Shown: piece after piece, positions 27,849 to 37,179 of the stretch
Position numbering within the stretch: the first letter of the stretch is position 1
Layout of the letters: the number at the start of each line of letters is the position of its first letter
Assembly (NCBI RefSeq): GCF_011045115.1
Contig: NZ_JAAKZG010000005.1
Span: 248,001-312,000 of the forward strand
Direction of reading: 5' to 3'
Length of the DNA: 64,000 nt
Source: Mesorhizobium zhangyense
GTDB lineage: Bacteria > Pseudomonadota > Alphaproteobacteria > Rhizobiales > Rhizobiaceae
The notes under the pieces: model-generated
Seen by the model: the letters and a program-made list of their open reading frames with translations, nothing else
Told to the model about the DNA's origin: nothing
The model's database searches: none
Program-made: the position numbers and the translations under genes

Positions 27849-28739
27849 ATGCATAGAAACGCCTATCTGCTGCTTGTGCTCACCGCCCTGTTCTGGGGCG
27901 CCAATGCGGTGGCGGGAAAGCTGGCGGTCGGCCACGTCTCGCCGATGCTGCTCACCACCATGCGCTGGGGGCTGGCGATGGCGATTCTTCTGTTCATCGG
28001 CTGGTCGCGGCTGAGAAATGACTGGCCGGTGGTTCGCCGGCATCTGTGGCTGCTGGTAGCACTGGGCGGGCTCGGCTTCACCGTATTCAACATGGCCCTC
28101 TACACGGCGCTGATCCACACCACTGCGATCAATGCCAGCATCGAGCAGGCGGGTACGCCGATGGTTATCTTCGCCGCCAACTTCCTGCTGTTTCGCCTGC
28201 GCGTCACCTGGGCGCAGATCGTCGGGTTCCTGCTGTCGATGGCAGGAGTGATCCTGACCGCCACCCATGGACGGCCCCTTGGGTTGCTCGGGCTCGAGGT
28301 GAATATCGGCGACGCGCTGATGCTGGTCGCGGTGCTTGTCTACGCCATCTACACGGTGATGCTGCGCTTCAAGCCGGCAATCCACTGGCAGAGCCTGATG
28401 ATCATGCTGACGGGCGCGGCCTTCGTCACCAGCATTCCGGCCACGGCTGCCGAGTTCTGGACCGGCAGCATGATCGTCCCCGATGCGCGGGGCTGGGGGA
28501 TCGTCCTCTTTACCGTGCTGTTTCCCTCAGTGCTGGCGCAGGCGTTCTACATCAGGGGCGTGGAACTGATCGGCGCAAATCGCGCTGGACTGTTTTTCAA
28601 CCTGGTGCCGATCTTCGGCATGCTCCTGTCGGTTGTCCTGCTCGGCGAGGATTTTCACCTCTATCACGCGGTCGCCATGGTGCTGGTGCTCGGTGGCATC
28701 TGGCTTGCAGAATATGGCGGGCGGAAGATGGCAGGTTGA
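27849..28739 (+). CDS. EamA/DMT-superfamily transporter
   Basis: A 296-residue inner-membrane protein with about ten spans in two EamA repeats (NAYLLLVLTALFWGANAV and GDALMLVAVLVYAIYTVMLRF). The start at 27849 is preferred to the open extension. Such exporters move amino acids or other metabolites out; substrate unknown. It sits beside the toxin-antitoxin pair, between purA and serA. Confidence 0.88.
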   Translation: MHRNAYLLLVLTALFWGANAVAGKLAVGHVSPMLLTTMRWGLAMAILLFIGWSRLRNDWPVVRRHLWLLVALGGLGFTVFNMALYTALIHTTAINASIEQAGTPMVIFAANFLLFRLRVTWAQIVGFLLSMAGVILTATHGRPLGLLGLEVNIGDALMLVAVLVYAIYTVMLRFKPAIHWQSLMIMLTGAAFVTSIPATAAEFWTGSMIVPDARGWGIVLFTVLFPSVLAQAFYIRGVELIGANRAGLFFNLVPIFGMLLSVVLLGEDFHLYHAVAMVLVLGGIWLAEYGGRKMAG

Positions 28740-28762
28740 ATGTGTGGACCCGCATCGCCAAA

Positions 28763-28782
28763 TTTGCTATCATGATAGCAAA
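28763..28782. promoter_or_regulatory. 20 bp perfect palindrome before the toxin-antitoxin operon
   Basis: TTTGCTATCATGATAGCAAA ends at the ribosome site AAGGAG of the antitoxin gene. FitA-type antitoxins bind inverted repeats at their own promoter, so this is the likely autorepression operator. Confidence 0.8.
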
Positions 28783-28793
28783 GGAGAGCCGCG

Positions 28794-29045
28794 ATGGCGC
28801 AATTGCTGGTCAGGCAGATCGATGACGACGTAAAGCAGCGCCTTCAGGAGCGCGCGGCGAAGCATGGCGTCAGCATGGAGGAAGAGGTCCGCATGATCCT
28901 GCGGGCGACCGTGCTGAAGGATGATGGGCAGGAGTTTGGCCTGGGGAGCAGGATAGCCGAATTGTTTCGCGACATCCCCGACAATGACGAGCCGCTGCCG
29001 GAATTTCCTCGTCAACCGTTCAAGCCGGTCGATTTCGGCGAATGA
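28794..29045 (+). CDS. FitA-type ribbon-helix-helix antitoxin
   Basis: An 83-residue protein. The N-terminus AQLLVRQIDDDVKQRLQERAAKHGVSMEEEVRMIL is the ribbon-helix-helix DNA-binding fold of FitA/StbC antitoxins; the C-terminal tail (PLPEFPRQPFKPVDFGE) would wrap and block the toxin. The stop overlaps the toxin ATG (ATGA). A perfect palindrome lies just upstream. Confidence 0.9.
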   Translation: MAQLLVRQIDDDVKQRLQERAAKHGVSMEEEVRMILRATVLKDDGQEFGLGSRIAELFRDIPDNDEPLPEFPRQPFKPVDFGE

Positions 29046-29461
29046 TCGTTCTGGATACGAATGTGATTTCGGCGCTTATGCGACCGGACATGAACTCTGC
29101 AGTGGTATCCTGGCTCGATCGTCAAACGTCGACCATCGTCTGGATAACCGCCATAAGTGTCCTTGAGATACGATCGGGACTGTTTCTTTTGCCAGACGGC
29201 AGGCGCAAGAACGGCCTCTTGGAGCGGTTCGATCAGTTTTTGCGAGATGAGATAGTAGGTCGCGTTCTGCCGTTTGACCGAAATGCTGCCGAAGCCGCTT
29301 CGATTTTAAGCGCCGCGCGGATCGCCGTTGGTCGCAACATCGACAGGATGGATACGCAGATCGCAGGTATTGTCGTTTCAAGGCGAGCAGTTTTGGCCAC
29401 GCGCAATATCAAGGTCTTCAACGATCTCGATATTTCGCTGGTCAATCCCTGGCAGGATTGA
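29042..29461 (+). CDS. PIN-domain toxin, FitB/VapC family
   Basis: A 139-residue predicted Mg-dependent RNase. PIN acidic residues are visible: Asp5 in VLDTNVISALM, Glu in SVLEIRSGL, Asp in DRMDTQIAG, and the closing ATRNIKVF. Coupled by a 4 bp overlap to the antitoxin. FitB/VapC toxins cleave tRNA or other RNA; target unknown. The pair is somewhat AT-richer than its neighbours, which fits acquisition by transfer. Confidence 0.92.
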   Translation: MIVLDTNVISALMRPDMNSAVVSWLDRQTSTIVWITAISVLEIRSGLFLLPDGRRKNGLLERFDQFLRDEIVGRVLPFDRNAAEAASILSAARIAVGRNIDRMDTQIAGIVVSRRAVLATRNIKVFNDLDISLVNPWQD

Positions 29462-29462
29462 A

Positions 29463-29488
29463 AAAGGCGCCGGTCACCCGGCGCCTTT
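29463..29488. terminator. Bidirectional terminator between toxin gene and serA
   Basis: AAAGGCGCCGG-TCAC-CCGGCGCCTTT, an 11 bp perfect stem in the convergent gap, with A/T runs on both sides. Confidence 0.9.
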
Positions 29489-29516
29489 CTTTAATCGAAC
29501 AGCGGATAATCCGTTA

Positions 29517-31115
29517 TCAAATACCGTTGACGTCGAACTGCAGCGGTTTGGCTGAGTCGATCGACGGGTTGGCGCGGACTTCGGCCAGCGCCTTTTCCGG
29601 GAAGGGCGCGTCGAGATAGAGCAGCGCGATGGCATCGCCGCCGGGCCGGTTGCGGCCGAGCTGGAAGTTGGCGATGTTGACGTTGTTCTTGCCGCACAGC
29701 GTGCCGAGCAGGCCGATGATGCCCGGCGCGTCGGCATTGGTCGTGTAGAGCATGTGCTGGCCGACCTCGGCGTCGAGATTGATGCCCTTGATCTGGATGA
29801 AGCGCGGCTTGTGATCGGAGAAGCAGGTGCCGGCGATGGAACGCTCCTGCTTTTCGGTCTTCACCGTCAGCTTGATATAGCCGTCGAACACGCCCGACTT
29901 GTCGCGCTTGACCTCGGCGACGATGATGCCGCGTTCCTTCACCATGATCGGGGCCGACACCATGTTGACGTCGGAAACCTGCGGCCGGATCAGGCCGGCG
30001 AGGGCAGCGCTGATCAGCGCGCGGGTGTTCATCGTCGCGGTGGCGCCGTCGAACAGGATCTCGACTTCCTTGATCGGATCTTCGGTGACCTGGCCGACAA
30101 AGGCGCCGAGCACTTCTGCAAGCTTGACGAACGGCTTCAGGCGCGGGGCTTCTTCCGCGGTGATCGACGGCATGTTGATGGCGTTCGATACCGCGCCCTT
30201 GACGAGGTAATCCGACATCTGCTCGGCCACCTGCAGCGCGACGTTTTCCTGCGCCTCGCTGGTCGATGCGCCGAGATGCGGGGTGGTGACGACGTTTTCC
30301 ATGCCGAACAGTGCGTTTTCGGTCGCCGGTTCGGTCTCGAACACGTCAATGCCGGCGCCCGCGACCTTGCCGCTCTTGAGTGCTGCAATGAGGTCTGCCT
30401 CGACGATCAGGCCGCCGCGCGCGCAGTTGATGATGCGCACGCCGTCCTTCATCTTGGAGATGGCTTCGGCATTGATGATGCCGCGCGTCTTGTCGGTCAT
30501 CGGCGTATGCAGCGTGATGAAGTCGGCGCGCTTGAAAAGCTCTTCAAGCTCGACCTTTTCGACGCCCAGCTCTTCGGCGCGGCCTTCCGACAGGAAGGGG
30601 TCGAAGGCTACGACATGCATCTTCAGGCCGACGCCGCGCGTCGCCACGATCGAGCCGATATTGCCGCAGCCGATGACGCCCAGCGTCTTCGAGGTGATCT
30701 CGACGCCCATGAAGCGGTTCTTCTCCCACTTGCCGGCGTGGGTCGAAGCGTTGGCTTCCGGGATCTGGCGGGCCAGCGCGAACATCAGCGCGACGGCGTG
30801 CTCGGCAGTGGTGATGGAATTGCCGAAAGGCGTGTTCATCACGATGATGCCTCGGCGCGAGGCAGCCGGGATATCGACATTGTCGACGCCGATGCCGGCG
30901 CGGCCGATGACCTTGAGATTGGTCGCGGCCGCGATCAGCTTTTCGGTGACTTTCGTCGCCGAGCGGATGGCGAGGCCGTCATACTGGCCGATGACTTCGA
31001 GCAGCTTTTCCTTGTCCTTGCCGAGATCGGGCAGGTAGTCCACTTCGACGCCGCGATCCTTGAAGATCTGGACTGCGGTGGGGGAGAGTTTGTCGGATAC
31101 GAGAACGCGAGGCAT
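29517..31115 (-). CDS. serA: D-3-phosphoglycerate dehydrogenase
   Basis: A 532-residue enzyme that oxidises 3-phosphoglycerate, the first step of serine synthesis. NAD motif GVIGCGNIGS (146-155), catalytic Arg in INCARGGLI, Glu/His in TPHLGAS. The long form has the intervening domain and a C-terminal ACT domain (QHMLYTTNADAPGIIGLLGTL), so serine feedback is possible. The start follows AAGGATCAAACCC. serC lies upstream on the same strand, with an R1 repeat between. Confidence 0.97.
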   Translation of the reverse strand: MPRVLVSDKLSPTAVQIFKDRGVEVDYLPDLGKDKEKLLEVIGQYDGLAIRSATKVTEKLIAAATNLKVIGRAGIGVDNVDIPAASRRGIIVMNTPFGNSITTAEHAVALMFALARQIPEANASTHAGKWEKNRFMGVEITSKTLGVIGCGNIGSIVATRGVGLKMHVVAFDPFLSEGRAEELGVEKVELEELFKRADFITLHTPMTDKTRGIINAEAISKMKDGVRIINCARGGLIVEADLIAALKSGKVAGAGIDVFETEPATENALFGMENVVTTPHLGASTSEAQENVALQVAEQMSDYLVKGAVSNAINMPSITAEEAPRLKPFVKLAEVLGAFVGQVTEDPIKEVEILFDGATATMNTRALISAALAGLIRPQVSDVNMVSAPIMVKERGIIVAEVKRDKSGVFDGYIKLTVKTEKQERSIAGTCFSDHKPRFIQIKGINLDAEVGQHMLYTTNADAPGIIGLLGTLCGKNNVNIANFQLGRNRPGGDAIALLYLDAPFPEKALAEVRANPSIDSAKPLQFDVNGI

Positions 31116-31137
31116 GGGTTTGATCCTTGGCGGTTCT

Positions 31138-31263
31138 TACCCTCCTTGTGCGGAGGGTGGTCGCGGAGCGACCGGGTGGGATAAAATCATCTGATGATGG
31201 AGTGGAGGCAGCACCCCCACCCCGGACCTGCGGTCCGACCCTCCCCGCAAGGGGGAGGGTAAA
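31138..31263. repeat. R1-family palindromes between serC and serA
   Basis: Outer arms TACCCTCC...GGAGGGTA and inner dyads such as GGTCGCGGAGCGACC and CCGGACCTGCGGTCCG. It fills almost the whole gap between serC and serA and would fold in the shared transcript. Confidence 0.75.
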
Positions 31264-31267
31264 GCAC

Positions 31268-32443
31268 TCAGGCAGCCGCCTTCAGCGATGCCTTGGCCGT
31301 TGCAAAAGCCCAGTCGAGCCATGGCGTCAGCGCCTGGAGGTCGGACGCTTCGACGGTGGCGCCGCACCAGATGCGCAGGCCGGGAGGGGCGTCGCGGTAG
31401 CTGGCGATGTCGTAGGCGACCTTTTCCGCTTCCAGAAGCCCGATGAAGGCCTTCACGAAAGCCTGCTGGCCGGCGTCGTCTAGGCCCGAAACCGCCGGGT
31501 CGACGAAGCGCAGGCAGACCGACGTGTTCGACCGCGTCGCTTCGTCAGTGGCGAGGAATGCCACTGCCGGATTGTTCGCAACCCAGTCGGCCAGCACCTT
31601 GGCGTTGGCGTCGGCGCGGGCGATCAGAGCATCGAGCCCGCCGATGGACTTCGCCCAGTCGAGCGCGTCGAGGTAATCTTCAACCGCCAGCATCGACGGG
31701 GTGTTGATGGTCTCGCCCTTGAAGATGCCTTCGATCAGCTTGCCGCCGGAGGTCAGGCGGAAAATCTTCGGCAGCGGCCAGGCCGGCTTGTAGCTTTCGA
31801 GCCGTGCAACGGCGCGGGGGCTCAGGATCAGCATGCCGTGGCCGCCTTCGCCGCCCAGCACCTTCTGCCAGGAGAAGGTGACGACATCGAGCTTGTCGAA
31901 ATCGAGCTTCTGCGCAAACGCTGCCGAGGTGGCGTCGCAGATGGTCAGGCCCTTGCGGTCTGCCGGGATGAAATCGCCATTGGCGACGCGCACGCCCGAG
32001 GTCGTGCCGTTCCAGGTGAAGACCACGTCGCGGTCGAAATCGACTGCTGCGAGATCGGGCAGCGCGCCATAGGGCGCGTCGAAGGTGCGGACGTCGGGCA
32101 GCTTGAGCTGCTTGACCACGTCGGTCACCCAGCCGGCGCCGAAGCTCTCCCAGGCGACCATGTCGACGCCGCGCTCGCCGAGCAGCGACCATAGCGCCAT
32201 CTCGACCGCGCCGGTGTCGGACGCCGGCACGATGCCGATGCGATAGTCGGCGGGGACCTGAAGAACTTCGCGGGTAAGGTCGATGGCGCGGGCAAGCTTG
32301 GCCTTGCCGATCTTGGCGCGGTGCGAACGGCCAAGGGCCGCATCGCGGAGGCCTTCAAGAGACCAGCCGGGGCGTTTTGCGCAGGGACCTGAGGAGAAAT
32401 TGGGGTTTGCCGGACGGAGTCCTGGCGCGGAAAGCGTCGTCAT
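31268..32443 (-). CDS. serC: Phosphoserine aminotransferase
   Basis: A 391-residue PLP enzyme of the alphaproteobacterial/Methanosarcina SerC branch. It converts 3-phosphohydroxypyruvate plus glutamate into phosphoserine. The PLP lysine is Lys194 in [30 protein letters not shown] is the N-terminal signature. The start at 32443 follows GGAAGGATAGAACCACG; a longer frame to 32530 overlaps the leader structure. Confidence 0.95.
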   Translation of the reverse strand: MTTLSAPGLRPANPNFSSGPCAKRPGWSLEGLRDAALGRSHRAKIGKAKLARAIDLTREVLQVPADYRIGIVPASDTGAVEMALWSLLGERGVDMVAWESFGAGWVTDVVKQLKLPDVRTFDAPYGALPDLAAVDFDRDVVFTWNGTTSGVRVANGDFIPADRKGLTICDATSAAFAQKLDFDKLDVVTFSWQKVLGGEGGHGMLILSPRAVARLESYKPAWPLPKIFRLTSGGKLIEGIFKGETINTPSMLAVEDYLDALDWAKSIGGLDALIARADANAKVLADWVANNPAVAFLATDEATRSNTSVCLRFVDPAVSGLDDAGQQAFVKAFIGLLEAEKVAYDIASYRDAPPGLRIWCGATVEASDLQALTPWLDWAFATAKASLKAAA

Positions 32444-32457
32444 CGTGGTTCTATCCT

Positions 32458-32500
32458 TCCAGATAGCTGGCCCCTCGTTGGGGAGGGGTGGCCCACGGCG
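32458..32500 (-). ncRNA. Hairpin leader of serC, possible serC RNA motif
   Basis: Just before the serC ribosome site the leader holds the dyad GGCCACCCCTCCCC/AACGAGGGGCCAGC (minus strand), a CCCCT/AGGGG stem within an outer GGCC pair. A structured serC motif is known upstream of serC in alphaproteobacteria; this matches in place and shape but was not compared with the covariance model. Confidence 0.4.
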
Positions 32501-33086
32501 GGAAATACAGAAAGACGCTGGGGATCGCAAGAGGGAATCGGCGTGCCGGCCGGGCCGAAGGGTATCAGGCGCAGTGCGAATGCATCACATGATGAAATCA
32601 AGAGGAAATGAATCCTCTCCGCAAATTTTCTTGATGTGATGAAATTTACATAAGAAAGTGTCTTTGCCTTTGGAAATAATTTTTCCAAGCGGTGCTTTAT
32701 CGTAATTAGGTATACTCATCATCCGATTTATACCTATTGATTGCGATGAGAATATTATGCAATCTGTTGGTGTTCAGAAGTACGTGGGCCTCTTTTGAGG
32801 CAGTTCATCCGGCCTGAATGCGATAAGAGCAGAGGAGTCTGCAGAAGATTTGGGTTCCATGAAAGCATGGCGTCGCAGGTCTATTGATAAGATTCAAAAT
32901 AACAAAAGAAGACGCAATGTAATTGCGTCATCGCCACGAGGACAAATGGAGCGAGATAACGGTTCCAGACTTGTCGCGTGGCATCATTTGGGTGGCTTTT
33001 TCGCATGAATAAACCGCTCGGCCTTTCGTTTGAGCAAGGCCGTGGCAATTCAGATGAACACAGTTAGGCCACAAGGGGGCTTCGAG
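32501..33086. other. AT-rich intergenic stretch before the RTX-type gene, with a 19 bp palindrome
   Basis: This ~590 bp gap is visibly AT-richer than its surroundings. It contains GACGCAATGTAATTGCGTC (32911-32929), a near-perfect dyad 157 bp before the RTX-gene start, and a nested inverted repeat around 32582-32643 (CATCACA...TCTTGATGTGATG). The promoter of the RTX-type gene is probably here; a 49-codon frame at 32859 lacks a ribosome site. Confidence 0.5.
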
Positions 33087-34931
33087 ATGACTGTCACAAC
33101 AACGTTCACGACCAACTTCGTCAAGTCAATCACGCTCAATTCGGACGGTTCGCAGGGTTCCCTGGTCAGCTTGCCTGGTGGAAGCTTTGGTGTTGCCTCT
33201 ACAAGCTCGGGCAATACTGTTTTCGGGCAGCTCTACAATTTGTCAGGCAATCCGACAACTTCCAGTTTTCAGATAAGCAATCTCGGCGTAAACGCTGCAA
33301 ACCCGGCAATCGCGCACCTGACGAACGGCAACAATGTCGTCGTTTTCCAGGATACGGACAGCATCGTTTTTCAGGTCAATTCGCCGACAGGGGCGATCGT
33401 CGTCTCCGATGTTGACATCGGAGACACCAATAGCAGCAATCCGGATGTGACCGCCCTGACGGGCGGCGGCTTTGTGATCGTCAATCAGGACAATTTTTCC
33501 GCTACCGATAATGATATCGATGTCAGAATTTATAATAACCTGGGCGTGGTGTCGAACGCATTTGCAGTTGACAGCAGCGGCGCGCACGACACCAACGCGA
33601 AAGTGGCGGGTCTCCTTGACGGCGGCTTCGCCGTAACATGGCAGCGGCTTGTAGCAGGCGAGACCGAGGTGTGGCGAGCGGTCTATAATGCCGATGGCTC
33701 GGTTCGCGCGGCCGCCGCTCTCTTTGATTCGGCCGGGACGATCAATGAAAACCCGGATATCGTGGCACTCGCCAACGGTGGCTTCGCCGTCGTTTACGCC
33801 GACAATGGGTGGGATGGTGTCGAGCGAGAAATAACCTATGCCCGTTTCGACATCGCCGGCACGTTCCAGGGGTTTACGAGGCTCAACACCAACACGCAGT
33901 CCGAGTTTCAGCCCAGCGTGGTGCAATTGTCGAATGGAGTTGTCGCCGTCAGCTATCATGATGATGTCTTCGGAGATACAGATCCGATGGTTTCATTCGT
34001 TGACGGCAATAGTGGTGCATTGCTTTCGCCAAGCGGGATTCGCTTGAACAGTTCGGTCAGCAACGAGCAGGACACCTCGATCGCGGCTCTGAATGACGGG
34101 CGGTTCGTCGTATCCTGGCACAACGGTTCAAACAATGATGTCGTTGCCGAGATACATCAGGCGGTAAGGTTTTCCAGCAGCGACGCCGCCAGCGATACCG
34201 TTAACGGATATGCTCTCGTCGACGAGATGCATGGTAATGGCGGCGATGACACGCTTAACGGCCTGGCCGGCAACGACATACTTTTTGGGGAGGCCGGCAA
34301 TGATTTCCTGAATGGGGGCGCCGGCAAGGACACAATGTACGGCGGGGCCGACAACGATATTTATTTCGTTTCTTCGGCCGACGATCGTACCATCGAGGCC
34401 GTAGGGCAGGGCACGGACACTGTCCGGTCGCTGATCGACTGGACACTCGCGGCCAATGTTGATCGGCTCGAATTGCAGGGTACCGCCAATCTGACCGGAA
34501 ACGGCAACGGTCTGAAGAACACGCTTGTCGGCAATAGCGGCAACAACATCCTTCGCGGCGCTGCCGGCAATGATCTGCTTGCGGGTGGAGCCGGCAACGA
34601 TACCCTGGTCGGCGGCACCGGCATCGATGCTTTCCACTTCAATGCAACACTCGGCCCGACCAATATAGACAAGATCACCGACTACACCGTGGTTGACGAT
34701 CTCATCCAGCTCGACAAGGGCATCTTCACCGGCCTTGCTGCCGGATGGCTGACGGCGGGCGCCTTCCATACCGGAAGTGCGGCGCATGATGCCAGCGATC
34801 GCATCATCTACAACAGCACGACTGGTGCACTGCTGTTCGACAAGGATGGCATAGGCGGCACTGCCGCGGTCAAGTTCGCCCAACTGTCGTCGGGCCTGAG
34901 CATGAATGCGGGCGAGTTCTTCATCGTCTGA
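33087..34931 (+). CDS. RTX-type calcium-binding secreted protein with N-terminal beta-repeat domain
   Basis: A 614-residue protein, start at 33087 after AAGGGGGCTTCGAG; earlier starts at 33030 (TTG) and 33054 lack as good a site. Residues ~60-360 hold six related repeats of ~50 residues with the core N.xI.xLxNGGFxVxW (e.g. NPDIVALANGGFAVVYAD, DTSIAALNDGRFVVSW), probably a beta-propeller-like fold. Two RTX blocks follow (GNGGDDTLNGLAGNDILFG... and GNSGNNILRGAAGNDLLAG...), which bind Ca2+. There is no signal peptide and the C-terminus is MNAGEFFIV, as in type I secretion substrates of rhizobia. No transporter genes are nearby. Function unknown: surface or adhesion role is inference. Confidence 0.85.
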   Translation: MTVTTTFTTNFVKSITLNSDGSQGSLVSLPGGSFGVASTSSGNTVFGQLYNLSGNPTTSSFQISNLGVNAANPAIAHLTNGNNVVVFQDTDSIVFQVNSPTGAIVVSDVDIGDTNSSNPDVTALTGGGFVIVNQDNFSATDNDIDVRIYNNLGVVSNAFAVDSSGAHDTNAKVAGLLDGGFAVTWQRLVAGETEVWRAVYNADGSVRAAAALFDSAGTINENPDIVALANGGFAVVYADNGWDGVEREITYARFDIAGTFQGFTRLNTNTQSEFQPSVVQLSNGVVAVSYHDDVFGDTDPMVSFVDGNSGALLSPSGIRLNSSVSNEQDTSIAALNDGRFVVSWHNGSNNDVVAEIHQAVRFSSSDAASDTVNGYALVDEMHGNGGDDTLNGLAGNDILFGEAGNDFLNGGAGKDTMYGGADNDIYFVSSADDRTIEAVGQGTDTVRSLIDWTLAANVDRLELQGTANLTGNGNGLKNTLVGNSGNNILRGAAGNDLLAGGAGNDTLVGGTGIDAFHFNATLGPTNIDKITDYTVVDDLIQLDKGIFTGLAAGWLTAGAFHTGSAAHDASDRIIYNSTTGALLFDKDGIGGTAAVKFAQLSSGLSMNAGEFFIV

Positions 34932-34957
34932 ACTCCGACTGCCTGAGCAACAAAAAT

Positions 34958-34981
34958 CCCGCCACCCGAGAGGGTGGCGGG
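34958..34981 (+). terminator. Terminator after the RTX-type gene
   Basis: CCCGCCACCC-GAGA-GGGTGGCGGG followed by TTGTTG, 26 bp after the stop. Confidence 0.85.
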
Positions 34982-35127
34982 TTGTTGCCTGGGCGCTTGC
35001 GCGCCGCGGTACTCAATACTCTGCCGCTGGACCCGGAGGATGCACCTTCATGGTCAATGACCGGTTAATTCGGCCGCTCGAATCCGACTTTATTTTTCAA
35101 GGAAATGTTTGCCGTGGTCCGGAACGG

Positions 35128-35156
35128 AACAAGGCGAGCCGAAGCCCGCCTTGTTG
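35128..35156 (-). terminator. Terminator after the outer-membrane protein gene at 35179
   Basis: AACAAGGCG...CGCCTTGTT stem located 22 bp beyond the minus-strand stop; no long U-tract. Confidence 0.65.
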
Positions 35157-35178
35157 TTGCCGGTAGCGATGTTGGAAC

Positions 35179-35946
35179 TCACCACAAATCGTAGCGCAGG
35201 CCGACCTTGAGCTGGTGATAGTCGATGCCTTTCGATATCCGGTAGCTGTCCAGGCCTGTCATCTCGACATATTGCGCACTCGGTGCTGCCAGATACTGGT
35301 ATCCGACGTCGAGGGCGATATTCTTCGACAGCTGATACGCGACGCCGGCGTTCAGCGAATAGGCGAAGCTGACCTGGCTCTTCTTGTCGGCGAAGTCGAC
35401 GTCGACGAAGACCGGATCGCGAATGTCTTCGTTCAGCGTGTAGCTTCTCTTGGAATAGACCGCGCCGACACCGGCGCCGATATAGGGCGTCAGGCCGACA
35501 TAGGTGCCGAGGTCGGCATAGGCGTTGACCATGCCGCTCCAGGCTTTGTTCTCGGCGCTGACCCCTACGTCGGAAAAGACGACGCCGGCATCGTCGGCAA
35601 TCAGGTAGTCCAGCGACGACTCGCCCTTCGACAGGAAGCCGAGGTTGATTTCGCCACGCAGGAAATCGTTGAAGTGGTAGCCGGCACCGATGCTTCCCGA
35701 GAGAGCGGTGTTGTCCTGGTCGAAGGAATAGATCGGGCTCGGCCCGATCTCGGTGTTCTTGAATGGCTTGTTGAAGTTGTAGCCGAGGTCGCCGCGCAGG
35801 TACCAGCCGGAGCCGACTTCCACGGGGACATATTCGGGCGCGTTGTCGACGAAGATCGGAGGATCGTAGTCGGCGGCATTTGCCGCGTTGCCCGCCAGCG
35901 CCGCCGCTACGGCAAGCGAAAAGATCAAAATGCCATGCGATTTCAT
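35179..35946 (-). CDS. Outer-membrane beta-barrel protein (Omp25/Omp31-like)
   Basis: A 255-residue protein with a signal peptide of ~24 residues (cleavage near ANA-ADY), an acidic/proline linker PIFVDNAPEYVPVEVGSGWYLRGDLGY, then an eight-stranded barrel pattern of alternating hydrophobic residues ending LKVGLRYDLW, with a terminal aromatic as outer-membrane proteins need. The WYLRGDLGY phrase is shared with the next gene, so the two are paralogues. Upstream extension to 35997 is rejected because the signal peptide starts at 35946. Confidence 0.88.
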   Translation of the reverse strand: MKSHGILIFSLAVAAALAGNAANAADYDPPIFVDNAPEYVPVEVGSGWYLRGDLGYNFNKPFKNTEIGPSPIYSFDQDNTALSGSIGAGYHFNDFLRGEINLGFLSKGESSLDYLIADDAGVVFSDVGVSAENKAWSGMVNAYADLGTYVGLTPYIGAGVGAVYSKRSYTLNEDIRDPVFVDVDFADKKSQVSFAYSLNAGVAYQLSKNIALDVGYQYLAAPSAQYVEMTGLDSYRISKGIDYHQLKVGLRYDLW

Positions 35947-36126
35947 CACGCCAAACTCCCGCAAATGCGGCACGACCGACTGTCGTGCAACCGCCACCCG
36001 AGAGCATTGTTAACCATAGGGGTTAAGTTGCAGTTAAGGCTAATGGATGGTTAGCGGATTTGTCGTCTTGGCCGCCTTGTTAAGGTTTTGGGGCTGGCCA
36101 TTGATCGTTGTTTCGACCAAGAAAAA

Positions 36127-36150
36127 ACCGCCCGGCGAAGGCCGGGCGGT
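36127..36150 (-). terminator. Terminator after the second outer-membrane protein gene
   Basis: ACCGCCCGGC-GAAG-GCCGGGCGGT; on the minus strand it is followed by TTTTTTC. It lies 22 bp after the stop. Confidence 0.92.
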
Positions 36151-36171
36151 CAAATGTGGTGGGCAGGGTAA

Positions 36172-37041
36172 TTACTTGTAGACGGGCTCGACCGGGGGCG
36201 GCTCGTAGGCCACCGGCTCCGGCTCGGCGCAATCGGCCTTGCCGCCGCCGAACTGGTAGCGCAGGCCGCCGCGCACTTCATGCACGTTGAAACCCTTGTC
36301 GTAACCTGGGCCAGCGCCTGGGCCGCCGGCCGAAGAGTCGACATAGTCGAACATCTTGCCGCCATTGACGCGGGTGAAGCGATAGCCAGCGTCGAATTGC
36401 AGGTTCTTGGTGATGCAGTAGGAAGCACCGGCCATGAGCGCATAGGCAAAGCGCCATTCCTTGCCGCCCTTGTGGCTGTCATCGACGCCGGGGAACTGGT
36501 TGCGGAGGTTGTCCCACTTGACGTAAGCGCCACCGATACCGGCGCCGACATAAGGCGTCACGCGGTGCCAGGTGCCGAGGTCGACATAGGCGTTGGCGAG
36601 CAGCAACAGCGCGCTGTAGGACGAAGTGTCGGTCGAGACGTTGACGCCGTCCGAGGTCTGGCCGTTGAATTTCGACTTGAACCAGTAATCGGCCGTCACG
36701 TCGGTGCGGAAGTAGTTGTTGACCTGGTAGCCGACGCCGCCGCCGAACGACATTGCGCCCTTCAGGTCGCCGAAATCGAATGATTTCGAACCGGGAACCG
36801 GAACAGGTCCGCAGCCCGCGTCGCAGACGCCGTAGGTGATGTAGTCGGCGCCGCGGAATTTCGACCAGCGGTAGCCGAGGTCGCCGCGCAGATACCATCC
36901 GCCCGTCTCGACCGGCTGATAGACGACTTGCGGCTGCGGCTCGACCACCGGTTCATACATGTCGGCGGCAACCGCGGGCGCGGCAAAGCCGGTCACCAGC
37001 AGCGCGGCGAACACCCGCTTGGAAATGTAGAGCATTTTCAT
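36172..37041 (-). CDS. Outer-membrane beta-barrel protein (Omp25/Omp31-like)
   Basis: A 289-residue paralogue of the preceding barrel. Signal peptide of ~25 residues (AAPAVAADMYEP), linker with PQPQVVYQPVETGGWYLRGDLGYRW, barrel strands, one cysteine pair (CDAGCG) in an outer loop, and a C-terminal periplasmic-looking tail KADCAEPEPVAYEPPPVEPVYK after the strand VRGGLRYQFG, which is unusual for a barrel that normally ends in an aromatic. Start follows GGGGTA at 37041. Such proteins are abundant in rhizobial outer membranes. Confidence 0.87.
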   Translation of the reverse strand: MKMLYISKRVFAALLVTGFAAPAVAADMYEPVVEPQPQVVYQPVETGGWYLRGDLGYRWSKFRGADYITYGVCDAGCGPVPVPGSKSFDFGDLKGAMSFGGGVGYQVNNYFRTDVTADYWFKSKFNGQTSDGVNVSTDTSSYSALLLLANAYVDLGTWHRVTPYVGAGIGGAYVKWDNLRNQFPGVDDSHKGGKEWRFAYALMAGASYCITKNLQFDAGYRFTRVNGGKMFDYVDSSAGGPGAGPGYDKGFNVHEVRGGLRYQFGGGKADCAEPEPVAYEPPPVEPVYK

Positions 37042-37179
37042 TACCCCTGCGAATCCCTCGCACCCCCACCGGGGCGAGATCGGTTGAATTCGACGTGGAT
37101 AATGGAGTCCAAAGGTTAAGTTGTGCTTAACCCTGTTCCTTAACCATGGCGAGCAACCGGCAGGCGTTTCCCGAACGGA

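Noticed and set aside
32859-33008. A 49-codon frame before the RTX-type gene
   Set aside because: No ribosome site, high Arg content and it ends in the promoter region; more likely noncoding.
35017-35047. Additional coding frame between the RTX-type gene and the outer-membrane gene
   Set aside because: Short, no ribosome site and the interval is covered by two terminators.
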